A DNA stretch of 64,000 nucleotides. It comes from an uncultured Lachnospiraceae bacterium (lineage in GTDB: Bacteria > Bacillota > Clostridia > Lachnospirales > Lachnospiraceae). Numbering within the stretch: position 1 is the first letter of the stretch; every line of letters begins with the position of its first letter. The translations under genes and the position numbers were made by a program. Location of the stretch: positions 46,118 to 110,117 of the forward strand of contig CAJTKA010000008.1 of assembly GCA_910576815.1 (NCBI GenBank), read 5' to 3'. The notes under the pieces are model-generated. The model searched no databases and was not told the DNA's origin. It saw nothing but the letters and a program-made list of their open reading frames with translations. Of this stretch, positions 9,409 through 17,961 are shown piece after piece.

Positions 9409-12348
9409 ATGAGTAATCAGGGGAATCAGGAAAAACGTGTGAAGAAAACAAGCAGATTGGCGCTGCGTGCGGCGGCGGGTGTGATCGCCTTTGCCATGTT
9501 GTTTTTCTTCCCTTTCGGTCAGAAGGGCGCAGGTACTGTTTACGGTGCCGGGAAGCGTACGGTTCGGGTCGCCTTTTTCCCGATGGGCGGTTATCATGAG
9601 ACACTCGCAGACGGCAGTTTGTCCGGAATGGACGTGGAGTATCTGGAAAATCTACAGGATTATGTAAACTGGAAGGTGGAATATGTTCCCTGCGACAGCT
9701 GGGATGAGGCCCTTAAAATGCTGGCGGACAAAGAACTAGATCTGGTGGGCAGCGCGCAGTATTCCCCGGAGCGGGCGCAAATTTACCGATATGCCGACCT
9801 CGCGAGCGGTTATACGTTTGGAGCCATTGCCGTGCAGGGGGAGAGCGGTCTTGCCTATGAAGATTTTGCCGCGATGCAGAATCTTACATACGGCTGTGTG
9901 GGGACTTATGTCAGGAAACAGGAATTCTTAGAATATTTAAGGGGGCACGGAATCGAGAATCCGAGGCTTTGTGAGTACGATAACACGGCGGACTTACAGG
10001 AGGCGCTTGCAGCAAGAAAGATCGATGCCATGGTGCATTCCCTTACGGAGATCAGGGAAGGGCAGCGGGTGGTCGGACGCTTTGCGCCCATGCCCTTTTA
10101 TTATATCACCTACCCCGGCAACGACGATCTGCTGCGGGAGATGAATCAGGGGATCGCCGATCTGAAGATGAATCGTCCGGAACTGGAAAACGAGCTGATG
10201 GTGAAGTATTATGACAGCCGTCTGGATCAGACGATCCTGCTGACCAGTGAGGAGAAGCGGTATATCGAGGAACATAAAACGCTGACCGTCGGCTGGTTTG
10301 ACGGCTGTTATCCCTTTTCCTATGAAAACGAGGAAGGCGCGCCGAGCGGTCTTGCCGTGCAGATATTGGAGGAGGTGGGCGTGAGTACAGGTCTCTCCTT
10401 CGATTATGTCAAGATGGGAAACATGGAGGCGGCGAAGAAGGCCCTTGCCGAGGGGCAAATCGACGTCATCAGCTATTGCGGGGAAGAAGTCGGCAATATC
10501 AGACAGGCAGGCGGTGCGCTTACAAAGGTTTACGCGCAGGTGCCGCGCGTGATTGTGACGAAACGCAGCAGCAGGACAGATGAAATTCAGACACTGGCCG
10601 TGACATCCGAGAATATTTATGAGGAGGGAGGCGCTTCCATCTTCAAAGACGGGCAGATGCAGCTGCTGATCCGGGAAAGTCCCGAAGCGTGTTTGTGGGC
10701 GGTGCGCGCGAACGAGGCGGAGGCGGCATTGTGTGACGGCTATCTGGCGGAGTATCTTTTGGGTTCCAATCTGGGTTTGGGGCAGCTTGAGATCCACACG
10801 GTTTTGAGCGATGTACACAGCGTCCGCATGGCGGTGCGGGACGATGAGGATTCGCTCCTTCCGGGGATCCTGAATAAGGAACTTTTGGAGATCACCGATA
10901 AAATGGTGAGCGACTACATGCTGCAGGATAATTTTTATTCCAAGATGAGTGTGGACACTTTTATCCGGGAAAACAGCACTGCCATCATCGCCCTTTTGAT
11001 CGCTGTTGCCGCCGTTATCATTTTAGTGCTGTATTGTATGCTGCAAAACAGCAGACGGCTGCAGCAGTTGATGTACAAGGATTCCGACTTTGATATCTGG
11101 AACATCAATTACTTAAAATACAGGGCTTCTCTGATGTTAAATAAGGAGAAGGACAGCAAATACGCGATCGTGTATACGGATATCTGTCAGTTCAAAAGCT
11201 ATAATGCGCTTTACGGCTGGAACGCGGGACAAAAGCTGCTGGAGCGGACCATTGAAGTGATTGCCGATGAGATCGACAAGGAGAAAGAGTTGTATGCCAG
11301 AAGTTATGGCAGTCACTTTGTGCTCTTTGTGAATTACGAGGATATGGAGCAGCTTTCCGGGCGGATGATGGCGATGTCGGAACGCATTTCCAATCAGATC
11401 TATGAGCAGGAGGGCATCCGTATGGCGCAGGCGGTGGGCGTCTGTGCGATCGAACCGGAGGCGGAGGATGTGCAGCTTGCGCTTTCCTATGCGATCCAGG
11501 CGGTCGATCCCTTAAAGGACAGCCACAGCAATGCCATCAGGATCTATGACGATAAACTCAGGGAGCAGTTGAGAGAGCAGCACGAGCGCGAGAAACTGCT
11601 TGATTCCGTGGATTTTCAGAAGGATTTTGTGGCCTATTATCAGGCCAAAGTGGATATCCGGGACGAACGCGTGGTAGGGGCGGAGGCGTTGGTGCGCTTC
11701 AAGGATCCTACCGCAGGCGGCGCTATCCGCGCGCCGGGCTTTTTCGTGCCTTATTATGAGCAGACCGGCAGGATCACACAGATTGACTTCTTTGTGATGG
11801 AGAGCGTCTGTAAAATGTTGAGGCGGCGGCTGGACGAGGGCCTTGCGGTCGTTCCCGTGTCCTGTAACTTTTCCAGAACGCACTTTGTAAAGGAAGGCTT
11901 CCCGGAACAGTTCGAGGCGGTGCTCACCAAATACGATGTGCCCAAGGATCTGATCGAGGTGGAGATCACCGAGACACTGGTAGTCGAGGAGATGCAGCAG
12001 CAGATGGTGAAAAAGAATGTGGAGATCTTAAAGGGTAAAGGCATCCACCTCTCCATCGATGACTTTGGCTCCGGCTATTCTTCCCTCGGCGTATTTGAGC
12101 AGATCCCCGCTTCCGTAATCAAGCTCGACCGCTCCTTCCTTTTGAATAACGAGAACCGTGCAAGGCAGGTGCAGATCATGAAAAATATTGTCAATCTGGC
12201 GTCGGACCTGGAGGCGCAGGTGGTCTGCGAGGGCGTGGAGACGGAGAAAGATACGGAACTGATGATGGAAATCGGCGCTTATGTCGCGCAGGGCTACCGC
12301 TACTGCAAGCCTGTGCCGGAGGAAGTATTTGAAGGGATGTTAACATGA
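9409..12348 (+). CDS. Sensor protein: two solute-binding domains, degenerate GGDEF, active-looking EAL
   Basis: About 979 residues. A signal peptide or anchor is followed by two tandem bacterial family-3 solute-binding domains (about 20-265 and 290-515) facing outside, then a membrane segment near 525-545. The cytoplasmic GGDEF domain is degenerate (SYGSHF in place of the catalytic loop). The EAL domain keeps EALVR, the Asn in SCNFSR, EITET, DDFGSGYSS, IKLDRSF and CEGVE, so cyclic-di-GMP hydrolysis is likely. The GGDEF part probably only regulates. An amino-acid-like ligand is expected from the domain family. GAGAGG lies upstream of the ATG at 9409; an in-frame ATG at 9352 lacks a ribosome site. 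Confidence 0.93.
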   Translation: MSNQGNQEKRVKKTSRLALRAAAGVIAFAMLFFFPFGQKGAGTVYGAGKRTVRVAFFPMGGYHETLADGSLSGMDVEYLENLQDYVNWKVEYVPCDSWDEALKMLADKELDLVGSAQYSPERAQIYRYADLASGYTFGAIAVQGESGLAYEDFAAMQNLTYGCVGTYVRKQEFLEYLRGHGIENPRLCEYDNTADLQEALAARKIDAMVHSLTEIREGQRVVGRFAPMPFYYITYPGNDDLLREMNQGIADLKMNRPELENELMVKYYDSRLDQTILLTSEEKRYIEEHKTLTVGWFDGCYPFSYENEEGAPSGLAVQILEEVGVSTGLSFDYVKMGNMEAAKKALAEGQIDVISYCGEEVGNIRQAGGALTKVYAQVPRVIVTKRSSRTDEIQTLAVTSENIYEEGGASIFKDGQMQLLIRESPEACLWAVRANEAEAALCDGYLAEYLLGSNLGLGQLEIHTVLSDVHSVRMAVRDDEDSLLPGILNKELLEITDKMVSDYMLQDNFYSKMSVDTFIRENSTAIIALLIAVAAVIILVLYCMLQNSRRLQQLMYKDSDFDIWNINYLKYRASLMLNKEKDSKYAIVYTDICQFKSYNALYGWNAGQKLLERTIEVIADEIDKEKELYARSYGSHFVLFVNYEDMEQLSGRMMAMSERISNQIYEQEGIRMAQAVGVCAIEPEAEDVQLALSYAIQAVDPLKDSHSNAIRIYDDKLREQLREQHEREKLLDSVDFQKDFVAYYQAKVDIRDERVVGAEALVRFKDPTAGGAIRAPGFFVPYYEQTGRITQIDFFVMESVCKMLRRRLDEGLAVVPVSCNFSRTHFVKEGFPEQFEAVLTKYDVPKDLIEVEITETLVVEEMQQQMVKKNVEILKGKGIHLSIDDFGSGYSSLGVFEQIPASVIKLDRSFLLNNENRARQVQIMKNIVNLASDLEAQVVCEGVETEKDTELMMEIGAYVAQGYRYCKPVPEEVFEGMLT

Positions 12349-12375
12349 GAGGATGAAAAGAGGCATTCTCTGCAT
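12344..12375. repeat. Decayed partial copy of the composite hairpin repeat
   Basis: GGCATTCTCTGCA matches the end of the repeat described at 21177. The left arm has decayed (GAGAGGATG). It sits at the stop codon of the EAL gene. Confidence 0.45.
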
Positions 12376-12402
12376 GGATTTGTGATTCTGAAGGGGGATA
12401 CT

Positions 12403-13158
12403 GTGACGAAGAAGATTATGATCGTGCTTTGCATTCTGGCAGCGGTTTTGTGCTTCACCTACTGCTTTATTGTGTTTCGCATTCGGTCGGGCAGCAATTT
12501 CTATCTGATCTGGGCGCTTGGCGGTGTATTTTTTATCGGGTTGGCATTACTGCTGCGTTTTGACTGGTGGAGTCATTTTCCCTTGCTGCTGCGGCGCATC
12601 ATCTGCGGGTGTCTGCTTGGCGGCATCCTTTTGTTTGTGGTGACGGAGGGATTTATCTTTGCACACTACCGCGATCAGGGCAGGCCGGGGCTTGACTACA
12701 TCATCGTGCTGGGAGCGCAGATGAAACCGGGCGGACCAAGCGTTGTCCTTCGCTTTCGTCTGGATGCGGCCTATGAGTATCTGCTTGCCAATGAGGAGAC
12801 CATTTGTGTGGTCTCCGGCGGACAGGGAGCGAATGAACCCTGCTCCGAGGCGCAGGGAATGTATGAGTATCTGGTGGGGAAAGGCATTGACCCCGAGCGT
12901 ATCTTAATGGAGGACAAGTCCACGGACACCTCCGAAAATATCGCATTCAGTGCGGAAATCATCGGCGGGACAGATTATGATGTGGGAATCGTTACCAATA
13001 ATTTTCATGTGTTTCGCGGCATGATGCTGGCCAGACACGCGGGCTTTGAAGATGCCTGCGGGATCTCGGCCCGCTCCAATATCTATTTCCAGCCCAATAA
13101 TCTGGTGCGGGAGTTTTTTGGGGTCATGAAGGACTTAGTATGTGGCAATCTATTGTAA
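12403..13158 (+). CDS. Membrane protein with DUF218 (YdcF/SanA-like) domain
   Basis: About 251 residues with three or so N-terminal membrane segments, then a DUF218 domain: DYIIVLGAQ, RLDAAYEYL, VVSGGQG, ILMEDKSTDTSEN and VTNNFHVFR. The family includes YdcF, SanA and ElyC, linked in enterobacteria to envelope integrity; the reaction is not established. The GTG at 12403 is preceded by AAGGGGGA at ideal spacing. The preceding in-frame GTG at 12382 lacks one. It lies just downstream of the EAL sensor gene and the remnant of a hairpin repeat. Confidence 0.88.
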   Translation: MTKKIMIVLCILAAVLCFTYCFIVFRIRSGSNFYLIWALGGVFFIGLALLLRFDWWSHFPLLLRRIICGCLLGGILLFVVTEGFIFAHYRDQGRPGLDYIIVLGAQMKPGGPSVVLRFRLDAAYEYLLANEETICVVSGGQGANEPCSEAQGMYEYLVGKGIDPERILMEDKSTDTSENIAFSAEIIGGTDYDVGIVTNNFHVFRGMMLARHAGFEDACGISARSNIYFQPNNLVREFFGVMKDLVCGNLL

Positions 13159-13172
13159 ACAGTTACTTGACA

Positions 13173-13214
13173 GATCGAGCAAGCTCGATCGCGAGGATTG
13201 CTTCGCAGCCTCGG
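13173..13214. repeat. Two tandem hairpins
   Basis: GATCGAGC-AA-GCTCGATC (13173-13190) is followed by an imperfect hairpin with core GGATTGCTTCGCAGCC. The arrangement and the ATTGCTTCGCA core repeat those at 5481-5527. Confidence 0.55.
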
Positions 13215-13224
13215 CAAATGTCAC

Positions 13225-13254
13225 TTGACGGACGGATGGAAATACGGTTAGAAT
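13225..13254 (+). promoter_or_regulatory. Promoter of the TPR lipoprotein gene
   Basis: TTGACG (13225-13230), an 18 bp spacer and TAGAAT (13249-13254), about 44 bp before the start codon. Confidence 0.55.
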
Positions 13255-13297
13255 AAGACAAGTACAGAAGAAATATTTGCGTGTTAAACGGAGATAG

Positions 13298-14368
13298 ATG
13301 GTGGAGAAACAGAGGAGAAAGGCGAAAAAGGGAATAAGGCTTGCAGCGGCGCTTCTTGGTGCGGGTCTGCTCCTGACGGGTTGTGGAAAGGGCGGGGAAC
13401 CCAGCTACACCAAACAGGGCATGGACGCGGTAGCTGCCCTTGACTACGATCAGGCGCTCACCCTGTTTCAGACGGCCAGAGAAAAGGGCGAGGAGGAACG
13501 GCTGCTCTACCGCGGCATGGGGCTTGCTTACCTGGGAAAAACGGATTACGAGGCGGCGATCGCCTATCTGGAGACGGCGCTTACCCTCGGCGGCAGCAGG
13601 GTGGAGGATCTTGATTTTGACATCAATTACTATTTGGCAACCGCCTATTTTAAGGATGGACAGCCCGAGGAGGCTGTGCGCGCCTACGATGCCATTTTGG
13701 GGTTGCGGCCCGAAGAGACGAACGCTTACTATCTGCGGGGCTGTGTGAAGCTTTCAGAGGGTGATTTTGAGAGTGCGCAGGCTGACTTTGATATAGCCGT
13801 GGCCAAAGATCCGAAAAATTATGACCAGATGATCCGCATTTATATGGTACTTGAGGAGTATGGATATAAGGAGGCGGGGCAGGTTTATCTGGAGAACGCC
13901 ATGAAGGAGAATGAGAAGTCCATCTCCGATTACGACATGGGCAGGATCTGCTATTACATGGGCAATTACGAAAATGCCCGTAACTTTCTGGAACGCCTGA
14001 AGACGACCACCGACTATGGCGCCGCCCTCTATCTGGGCAGGACCTACGAGGCGCTTGGAGATTACAATTACGCGGCAAGCATTTATGCGGGCTATACAGA
14101 ATACGATCAGACAAAGGCTGAAATCTACAATCAGCTTGGCCTGTGCAGGATGCAGATGAAGGAGTATGAGTCGGCGCTCACGGCTTTTCAAACGGCGATG
14201 AACATTGAAAACAATGAGATGATGCAGACCCTGAAATTCAATGAGATCATCACTTACGAGTATATGGGGGAATTTAAGACAGCGTCGGCGCTGATGAACA
14301 GTTATCTAAGAAGCTACCCCGACGATGAGACCGCGAAGCGGGAGTATCAATTTTTGCAGACAAGGTAA
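13298..14368 (+). CDS. TPR-repeat lipoprotein
   Basis: About 356 residues. A basic N-terminus, a hydrophobic stretch and a lipobox (LLLTGC, Cys near 29) mark a secreted lipoprotein. The rest is helical tetratricopeptide repeats with recurring features such as LGLAYLGKTDYEAAIAYLE and YLATAYFKDGQPEEAVRAY; eight or so units can be picked out. TPR proteins hold protein partners, and this one would do so on the outer face of the membrane. The partner is unknown. It has its own likely promoter and precedes the Nudix/pyrF pair by 28 bp. Confidence 0.9.
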   Translation: MVEKQRRKAKKGIRLAAALLGAGLLLTGCGKGGEPSYTKQGMDAVAALDYDQALTLFQTAREKGEEERLLYRGMGLAYLGKTDYEAAIAYLETALTLGGSRVEDLDFDINYYLATAYFKDGQPEEAVRAYDAILGLRPEETNAYYLRGCVKLSEGDFESAQADFDIAVAKDPKNYDQMIRIYMVLEEYGYKEAGQVYLENAMKENEKSISDYDMGRICYYMGNYENARNFLERLKTTTDYGAALYLGRTYEALGDYNYAASIYAGYTEYDQTKAEIYNQLGLCRMQMKEYESALTAFQTAMNIENNEMMQTLKFNEIITYEYMGEFKTASALMNSYLRSYPDDETAKREYQFLQTR

Positions 14369-14396
14369 AAGAAATCATAGAAGGGAGAGGAATATT

Positions 14397-14801
14397 ATGA
14401 AGAATACTTATGTTCGTGTGAAAGGCATTATTAAGAAGGGAGATACCTATCTGCTGTTGAAGCGCTGGGTGGATGACCGTATCCCGGAACCCTTTGTGTG
14501 GGAGTTTATTGACGCGGAGGTAGAGCACGGAGAAGCGCCCGACGAGGCGATGGCCAAAGCGATCATGGAGCTTTTGTCTGTGCACGGCACCATTGACAAG
14601 ATCGAGTACACATGGTCCCAGCTTTTGGGAGACACGCACTGCGTGGGCATTGCCTACCTCTGTTCCCTCACGGAGGACGAGGAGGAAAACATCGTCCTGC
14701 CGGAGGAGTACGACAGCTTCGAGTGGGTGAAGCGGAAAGATTTCCCGAAGTATATCGAGAACCAGTATGTGCTCAAAGACTTGGAGGGTAAAAAACTGTG
14801 A
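14397..14801 (+). CDS. Nudix-fold protein with degenerate Nudix box
   Basis: About 134 residues with a Nudix-like layout (VKGIIKKGDTYLLLKRW, WEFIDAEVEHGEAPDEA). The Nudix box is poorly conserved. Where the metal-binding REUxEExGU is expected, the sequence reads MELLSVHGT, so two catalytic glutamates seem to be missing. It may bind a nucleotide or act in regulation rather than hydrolyse. AAGGGAGAGG precedes the ATG. Its stop overlaps the GTG start of pyrF by 4 bp (GTGA), so the two are translationally coupled, which hints at a link to pyrimidine metabolism. Confidence 0.78.
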   Translation: MKNTYVRVKGIIKKGDTYLLLKRWVDDRIPEPFVWEFIDAEVEHGEAPDEAMAKAIMELLSVHGTIDKIEYTWSQLLGDTHCVGIAYLCSLTEDEEENIVLPEEYDSFEWVKRKDFPKYIENQYVLKDLEGKKL

Positions 14802-15745
14802 TAGACGTACTGACAGAGAAAATCAAGAAACTTGAGGCACCCATCGTTGTGGGACTCGATCCGACCATGAAATTTGTGCCGGAGCACATCAAAAAGCAGG
14901 CGTTTTCCGAGTATGGGGAAACCATGAAGGGCGCGGCGGAAGCGATATGGCAGTATAATAAGGGAATCGTTGATGCGGTCTGTGATCTTGTCCCCGCCGT
15001 AAAGCCGCAGATCGCCATGTATGAGCAGTTCGGTGTGGAAGGCATGAAAGCCTTTCAGAAGACGGCGGCTTACTGTAAGGAGAAGGGACTGGTAGTGATC
15101 GGCGACATCAAGCGCGGCGATATCGGTTCTACTTCTGAGGCATATGCAGTGGGGCATTTAGGACAGGTGCAGGTTGGTGACAGCACATGCCGCGGCTTTG
15201 ATTTGGATTTTGCCACAGTCAATCCATATCTCGGTTCTGACGGCGTGAAGCCCTTTATCGAGGTCTGCAAGAAGGAGAAAAAAGGTCTCTTTATCCTGGT
15301 CAAGACCTCCAATCCCAGCAGCGGCGAGTTTCAGGACAGACTGGTGCTGCCGGAAGGTTCTGCGGACGCGTCTCAGGCGAGACCACTGTATGAGATTGTC
15401 GGCGAGAAAGTAGCCGAGTGGGCGGCGGATCATATGGGCGAAACCTACAGCTACATCGGTGCGGTCGTGGGTGCGACTTATCCCGAGATGGCAAAGATTT
15501 TGCGGGGGATCATGCCGAAATCCTACATTCTGGTGCCCGGGTACGGCGCGCAGGGCGGAAAAGGAAAGGATCTGAAACCCTTTTTCAATGAGGACGGTCT
15601 GGGAGCCATCGTCAATTCCTCCAGAGGCATCATTGCGGCCTATCAACAGGAGAAATACGCAAACTACGGAGAGGAACATTACGCCGATGCATCGAGAGCG
15701 GCGGTGCTCGATATGCTGGAGGATATTCGGACGAGCGTTTTTTAA
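14798..15745 (+). CDS. pyrF: Orotidine 5'-phosphate decarboxylase
   Basis: About 315 residues. This cytoplasmic enzyme makes UMP from orotidine monophosphate, the last step of de novo pyrimidine synthesis. Visible signatures are VGLDPTMKFVP near the start and VIGDIKRGDIGSTSEAYA with the catalytic Lys/Asp set, plus GYGAQGGKG and NSSRGI for phosphate binding. Length and motifs fit the longer group 2 type. It starts with GTG overlapping the Nudix gene. Other pyr genes are not nearby. Confidence 0.96.
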   Translation: MIDVLTEKIKKLEAPIVVGLDPTMKFVPEHIKKQAFSEYGETMKGAAEAIWQYNKGIVDAVCDLVPAVKPQIAMYEQFGVEGMKAFQKTAAYCKEKGLVVIGDIKRGDIGSTSEAYAVGHLGQVQVGDSTCRGFDLDFATVNPYLGSDGVKPFIEVCKKEKKGLFILVKTSNPSSGEFQDRLVLPEGSADASQARPLYEIVGEKVAEWAADHMGETYSYIGAVVGATYPEMAKILRGIMPKSYILVPGYGAQGGKGKDLKPFFNEDGLGAIVNSSRGIIAAYQQEKYANYGEEHYADASRAAVLDMLEDIRTSVF

Positions 15746-15831
15746 GGAATATGAAACAGAATAAAGTTTTTGGAATGATGCAAATGACATGATGATTAAG
15801 ATGTTTAAATGATTTGCATTGGCTTTTAAGA

Positions 15832-15861
15832 GAATATTGTAAGAAAAAAGACGGCATACTA
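15832..15861 (+). promoter_or_regulatory. Sigma-G-type forespore promoter before spoVAD
   Basis: GAATA (15832-15836), an 18 bp spacer and CATACTA (15855-15861) match the Bacillus sigma-G consensus GHATR / CATHHTA exactly. Transcription would begin near 15868, about 40 bp before the spoVAD ATG. SpoVA genes are sigma-G dependent in Bacillus, so the position makes sense. Confidence 0.6.
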
Positions 15862-15907
15862 TTCCCAAATGGAAAGATTATAAACCAGAAAGGGATCGTA
15901 TGCCGTT

Positions 15908-16924
15908 ATGTTAGGAAAGCAGAGTATTCAGTTTGAGAAGAAACCGTATCTGTTAAGTAGCGCCTCCATCGTGGGCAGCAAAGAAGCCGAGGGACCGATG
16001 GGAAAGCTGTTTGACAAGGTTGGTTATGATGACAGTTTTGGCGCAGAAAATTGGGAGGAGGCGGAGAGCCGGCTGCAAAAGGAGGCGCTGGAGATCGCCA
16101 TTTCCAAGTCAGGGCTGACAAAACAGGATGTGCAGATGGTGTTTGCAGGGGATCTGTTAGGGCAGTCCATCGCCAGCAGCTTCGGGCTGGCCGGTTATCA
16201 GCTTCCCCACGTGGGGCTTTACGGTGCCTGCTCTACCTGCGGACTTTCCCTGACGATGGGGGCTGCCGTGGTGAGCGCCGGGTTTGCAGAGAGAGTCGCC
16301 TGCATCACATCCAGTCATTTTGCCAGCGCGGAGAAAGAGTTTCGCTTTCCCCTTTCCTATGGAAATCAGCGTCCGAAATCCGCTACCTGGACGGTGACGG
16401 GGAGCGGTGCTTTTCTCCTCTCAAGGAAGGCGGAAAAGGGAACGCGGGCACAGATCGAGGGCGTGACCATTGGCAAAATCGTGGATTACGGCATCAAGGA
16501 TTCCATGAATATGGGAGCGTGTATGGCGCCCGCGGCGGCGGATACCATCAAACAGAATCTGGAAGACTTCTCCAGACAGCCGCAGGATTATGATAAGATC
16601 ATTACCGGCGACCTGGGTGTGGTGGGAAAAAAGCTGTTGTTTGAGCTGCTATCGGAACAGGGCATCGATATCGCCAAGCAGTATATGGACTGCGGCATTG
16701 AAATCTATGAGAGTGAGAAACAGCACACGGACGCGGGCGGGAGCGGCTGCGGGTGCAGCGCGGTGGTGCTCTCCGCCTATATTCTCAAAAAGCTGGAGGA
16801 AGGCGTGTGGAAACGGGTGCTCTTTGTGCCTACGGGAGCGCTTCTTTCTAAGACCAGCTACAATGAAGGACAGACGATCCCCGGGATCGCGCACGGGGTG
16901 GTGCTGGAGCACTGGCAGGGGTGA
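15908..16924 (+). CDS. spoVAD: Stage V sporulation protein AD (thiolase-like)
   Basis: About 338 residues. It begins with the typical SpoVAD sequence GKQSIQFEKKPYL and continues with the thiolase-like fold (VFAGDLLGQSIASSF, YGACSTCGLSL, TSSHFASAEKEFRFPL). SpoVAD binds dipicolinic acid and is part of the inner-membrane channel that loads it into the forespore. The ribosome site is modest (AAAGGGAT, 12 nt upstream). spoVAC, normally just upstream, is absent here; pyrF is upstream instead. spoVAE follows only after 1.6 kb of unrelated genes. Confidence 0.95.
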   Translation: MLGKQSIQFEKKPYLLSSASIVGSKEAEGPMGKLFDKVGYDDSFGAENWEEAESRLQKEALEIAISKSGLTKQDVQMVFAGDLLGQSIASSFGLAGYQLPHVGLYGACSTCGLSLTMGAAVVSAGFAERVACITSSHFASAEKEFRFPLSYGNQRPKSATWTVTGSGAFLLSRKAEKGTRAQIEGVTIGKIVDYGIKDSMNMGACMAPAAADTIKQNLEDFSRQPQDYDKIITGDLGVVGKKLLFELLSEQGIDIAKQYMDCGIEIYESEKQHTDAGGSGCGCSAVVLSAYILKKLEEGVWKRVLFVPTGALLSKTSYNEGQTIPGIAHGVVLEHWQG

Positions 16925-17139
16925 GAGTGGAGATAGATGCGGATAAGCCGGCGCGCGGAAGGCTTCTGGAACTGTTTGGTACAGGACCGGAGGCCTTTAT
17001 AAGTTTTGTATCTGAAATTTGATGGCAGGATAACCTTTTTTGTGGTAAACTTATCTGGTACGAAATACGGAGGTAAAATGTGCTGTATAAGAACCCATGG
17101 CGACAGCAGCATATCCGGCGTATGTAACAGGAAAGAAGC

Positions 17140-17376
17140 GTGATCAGGTTGAGAGAGATGGAATTTAAGATGGAGCGCCCAGGGCTTCTCAAGGAAGGCG
17201 ACCGCGTCACGGTGACCGAGGGCGTGCTCCCCAGCAACTATTACTATACCATAGACCCGTCGCTGGCGATGTCTGGCAACTTCCCGTTCCGTGAACGAAT
17301 GCTGGAACGGGAGGGCGTGGTGACGGAAGTGATCGAGAATGCCAGGGGGTTCTATGTGAGGGCGAGGTTTGAATAA
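17140..17376 (+). CDS. Small conserved-looking hypothetical protein
   Basis: 78 residues from a GTG preceded by AGGAAAG; an in-frame ATG six codons later is an alternative. It has beta-rich character (GDRVTVTEGVLP, VVTEVIENARGFYVRARF) that suggests a small barrel, but I do not recognise a family. It lies between spoVAD and ridA in the same direction. The gap 16925-17139 shows no clear gene. Confidence 0.6.
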   Translation: MIRLREMEFKMERPGLLKEGDRVTVTEGVLPSNYYYTIDPSLAMSGNFPFRERMLEREGVVTEVIENARGFYVRARFE

Positions 17377-17456
17377 GCGTTTGTTTGCAATGAGCTGTTT
17401 CATTCGTCTATAGAGGCGGATATCAAATAATTTATGTAGAAAGGGAGGAAAAAGTT

Positions 17457-17834
17457 ATGTTAACTAAAGTATCTACAGACAAGGCACCGGCGGCCATCGG
17501 TCCTTATTCTCAGGGCATTATTGCAGGAGATCTTCTGTTTGCATCGGGACAGATCCCCATTGACCCTGCCACAGGAGAAATCAAGGGCAAGGATGTGACT
17601 GAGCAGGCGCATCAGTCCATGAAGAATGTGGGCGCGATCCTCGCGGAGGCGGGAACGGACTACACAAAGGTGGTAAAGACGACCTGTTTTCTGGCGGAGA
17701 TGGCTGATTTTGCTGCATTTAACGCTGTTTACGAGCAGTATTTCACGGAAAAGCCCGCGCGCAGCTGCGTGGCGGTCAAGCAGCTTCCTAAGGATGTGCT
17801 CTGTGAGGTGGAGGTTATTGCATACCTGAAATAA
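17457..17834 (+). CDS. ridA: RidA family enamine/imine deaminase
   Basis: 125 residues with the full YjgF/RidA pattern: APAAIGPYSQ near the start, LLFASGQIPIDPATG, VVKTTCFLAEM, PARSCVAVKQLPKD with the key Arg, and EVEVIAYLK at the end. RidA removes reactive enamines formed by PLP enzymes such as threonine dehydratase. It forms a trimer in the cytoplasm. GGGAGGAAAA precedes the ATG. The neighbours give no extra hint. Confidence 0.96.
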   Translation: MLTKVSTDKAPAAIGPYSQGIIAGDLLFASGQIPIDPATGEIKGKDVTEQAHQSMKNVGAILAEAGTDYTKVVKTTCFLAEMADFAAFNAVYEQYFTEKPARSCVAVKQLPKDVLCEVEVIAYLK

Positions 17835-17858
17835 GCAGATATTGCGCATGACTGTTTA

Positions 17859-17958
17859 GTTTACATAATGTTTTGAAACGGTGCAATGTTGAGGTTTATA
17901 TAACATATAAGACTAATACAGCGCAAAGTTTACATAATATGCTGAAAGGTTTACATAA
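17859..17958 (-). repeat. Cluster of three TTATGTAAAC motifs
   Basis: The ridA-aroK gap holds GTTTACATAA at 17859-17868, 17928-17937 and 17949-17958, and a variant GTTTATATAA near 17894. These are minus-strand copies of the 10-mer that recurs across the window. The last copy sits directly before the aroK start codon. Confidence 0.75.
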
Positions 17959-17961
17959 TCT

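Noticed and set aside
9994..10818. Long antisense open frame inside the EAL sensor gene (274 codons)
   Set aside because: It is a shadow of the well-supported plus-strand gene with no family features; the same holds for antisense frames at 8118-8807, 28926-29738 and 46005-46754.
15851..15906. Inverted repeat ACGGCATAC/GTATGCCGT before spoVAD as an RNA switch hiding the ribosome site
   Set aside because: The left arm overlaps the -10 of the sigma-G-type promoter, so it would not be in that transcript.
16921..17022. Short GTG-started frame of 33 codons overlapping the spoVAD stop by GTGA
   Set aside because: It has no recognisable motif and no ribosome site beyond the spoVAD end; coupling alone is not enough to call it a gene.
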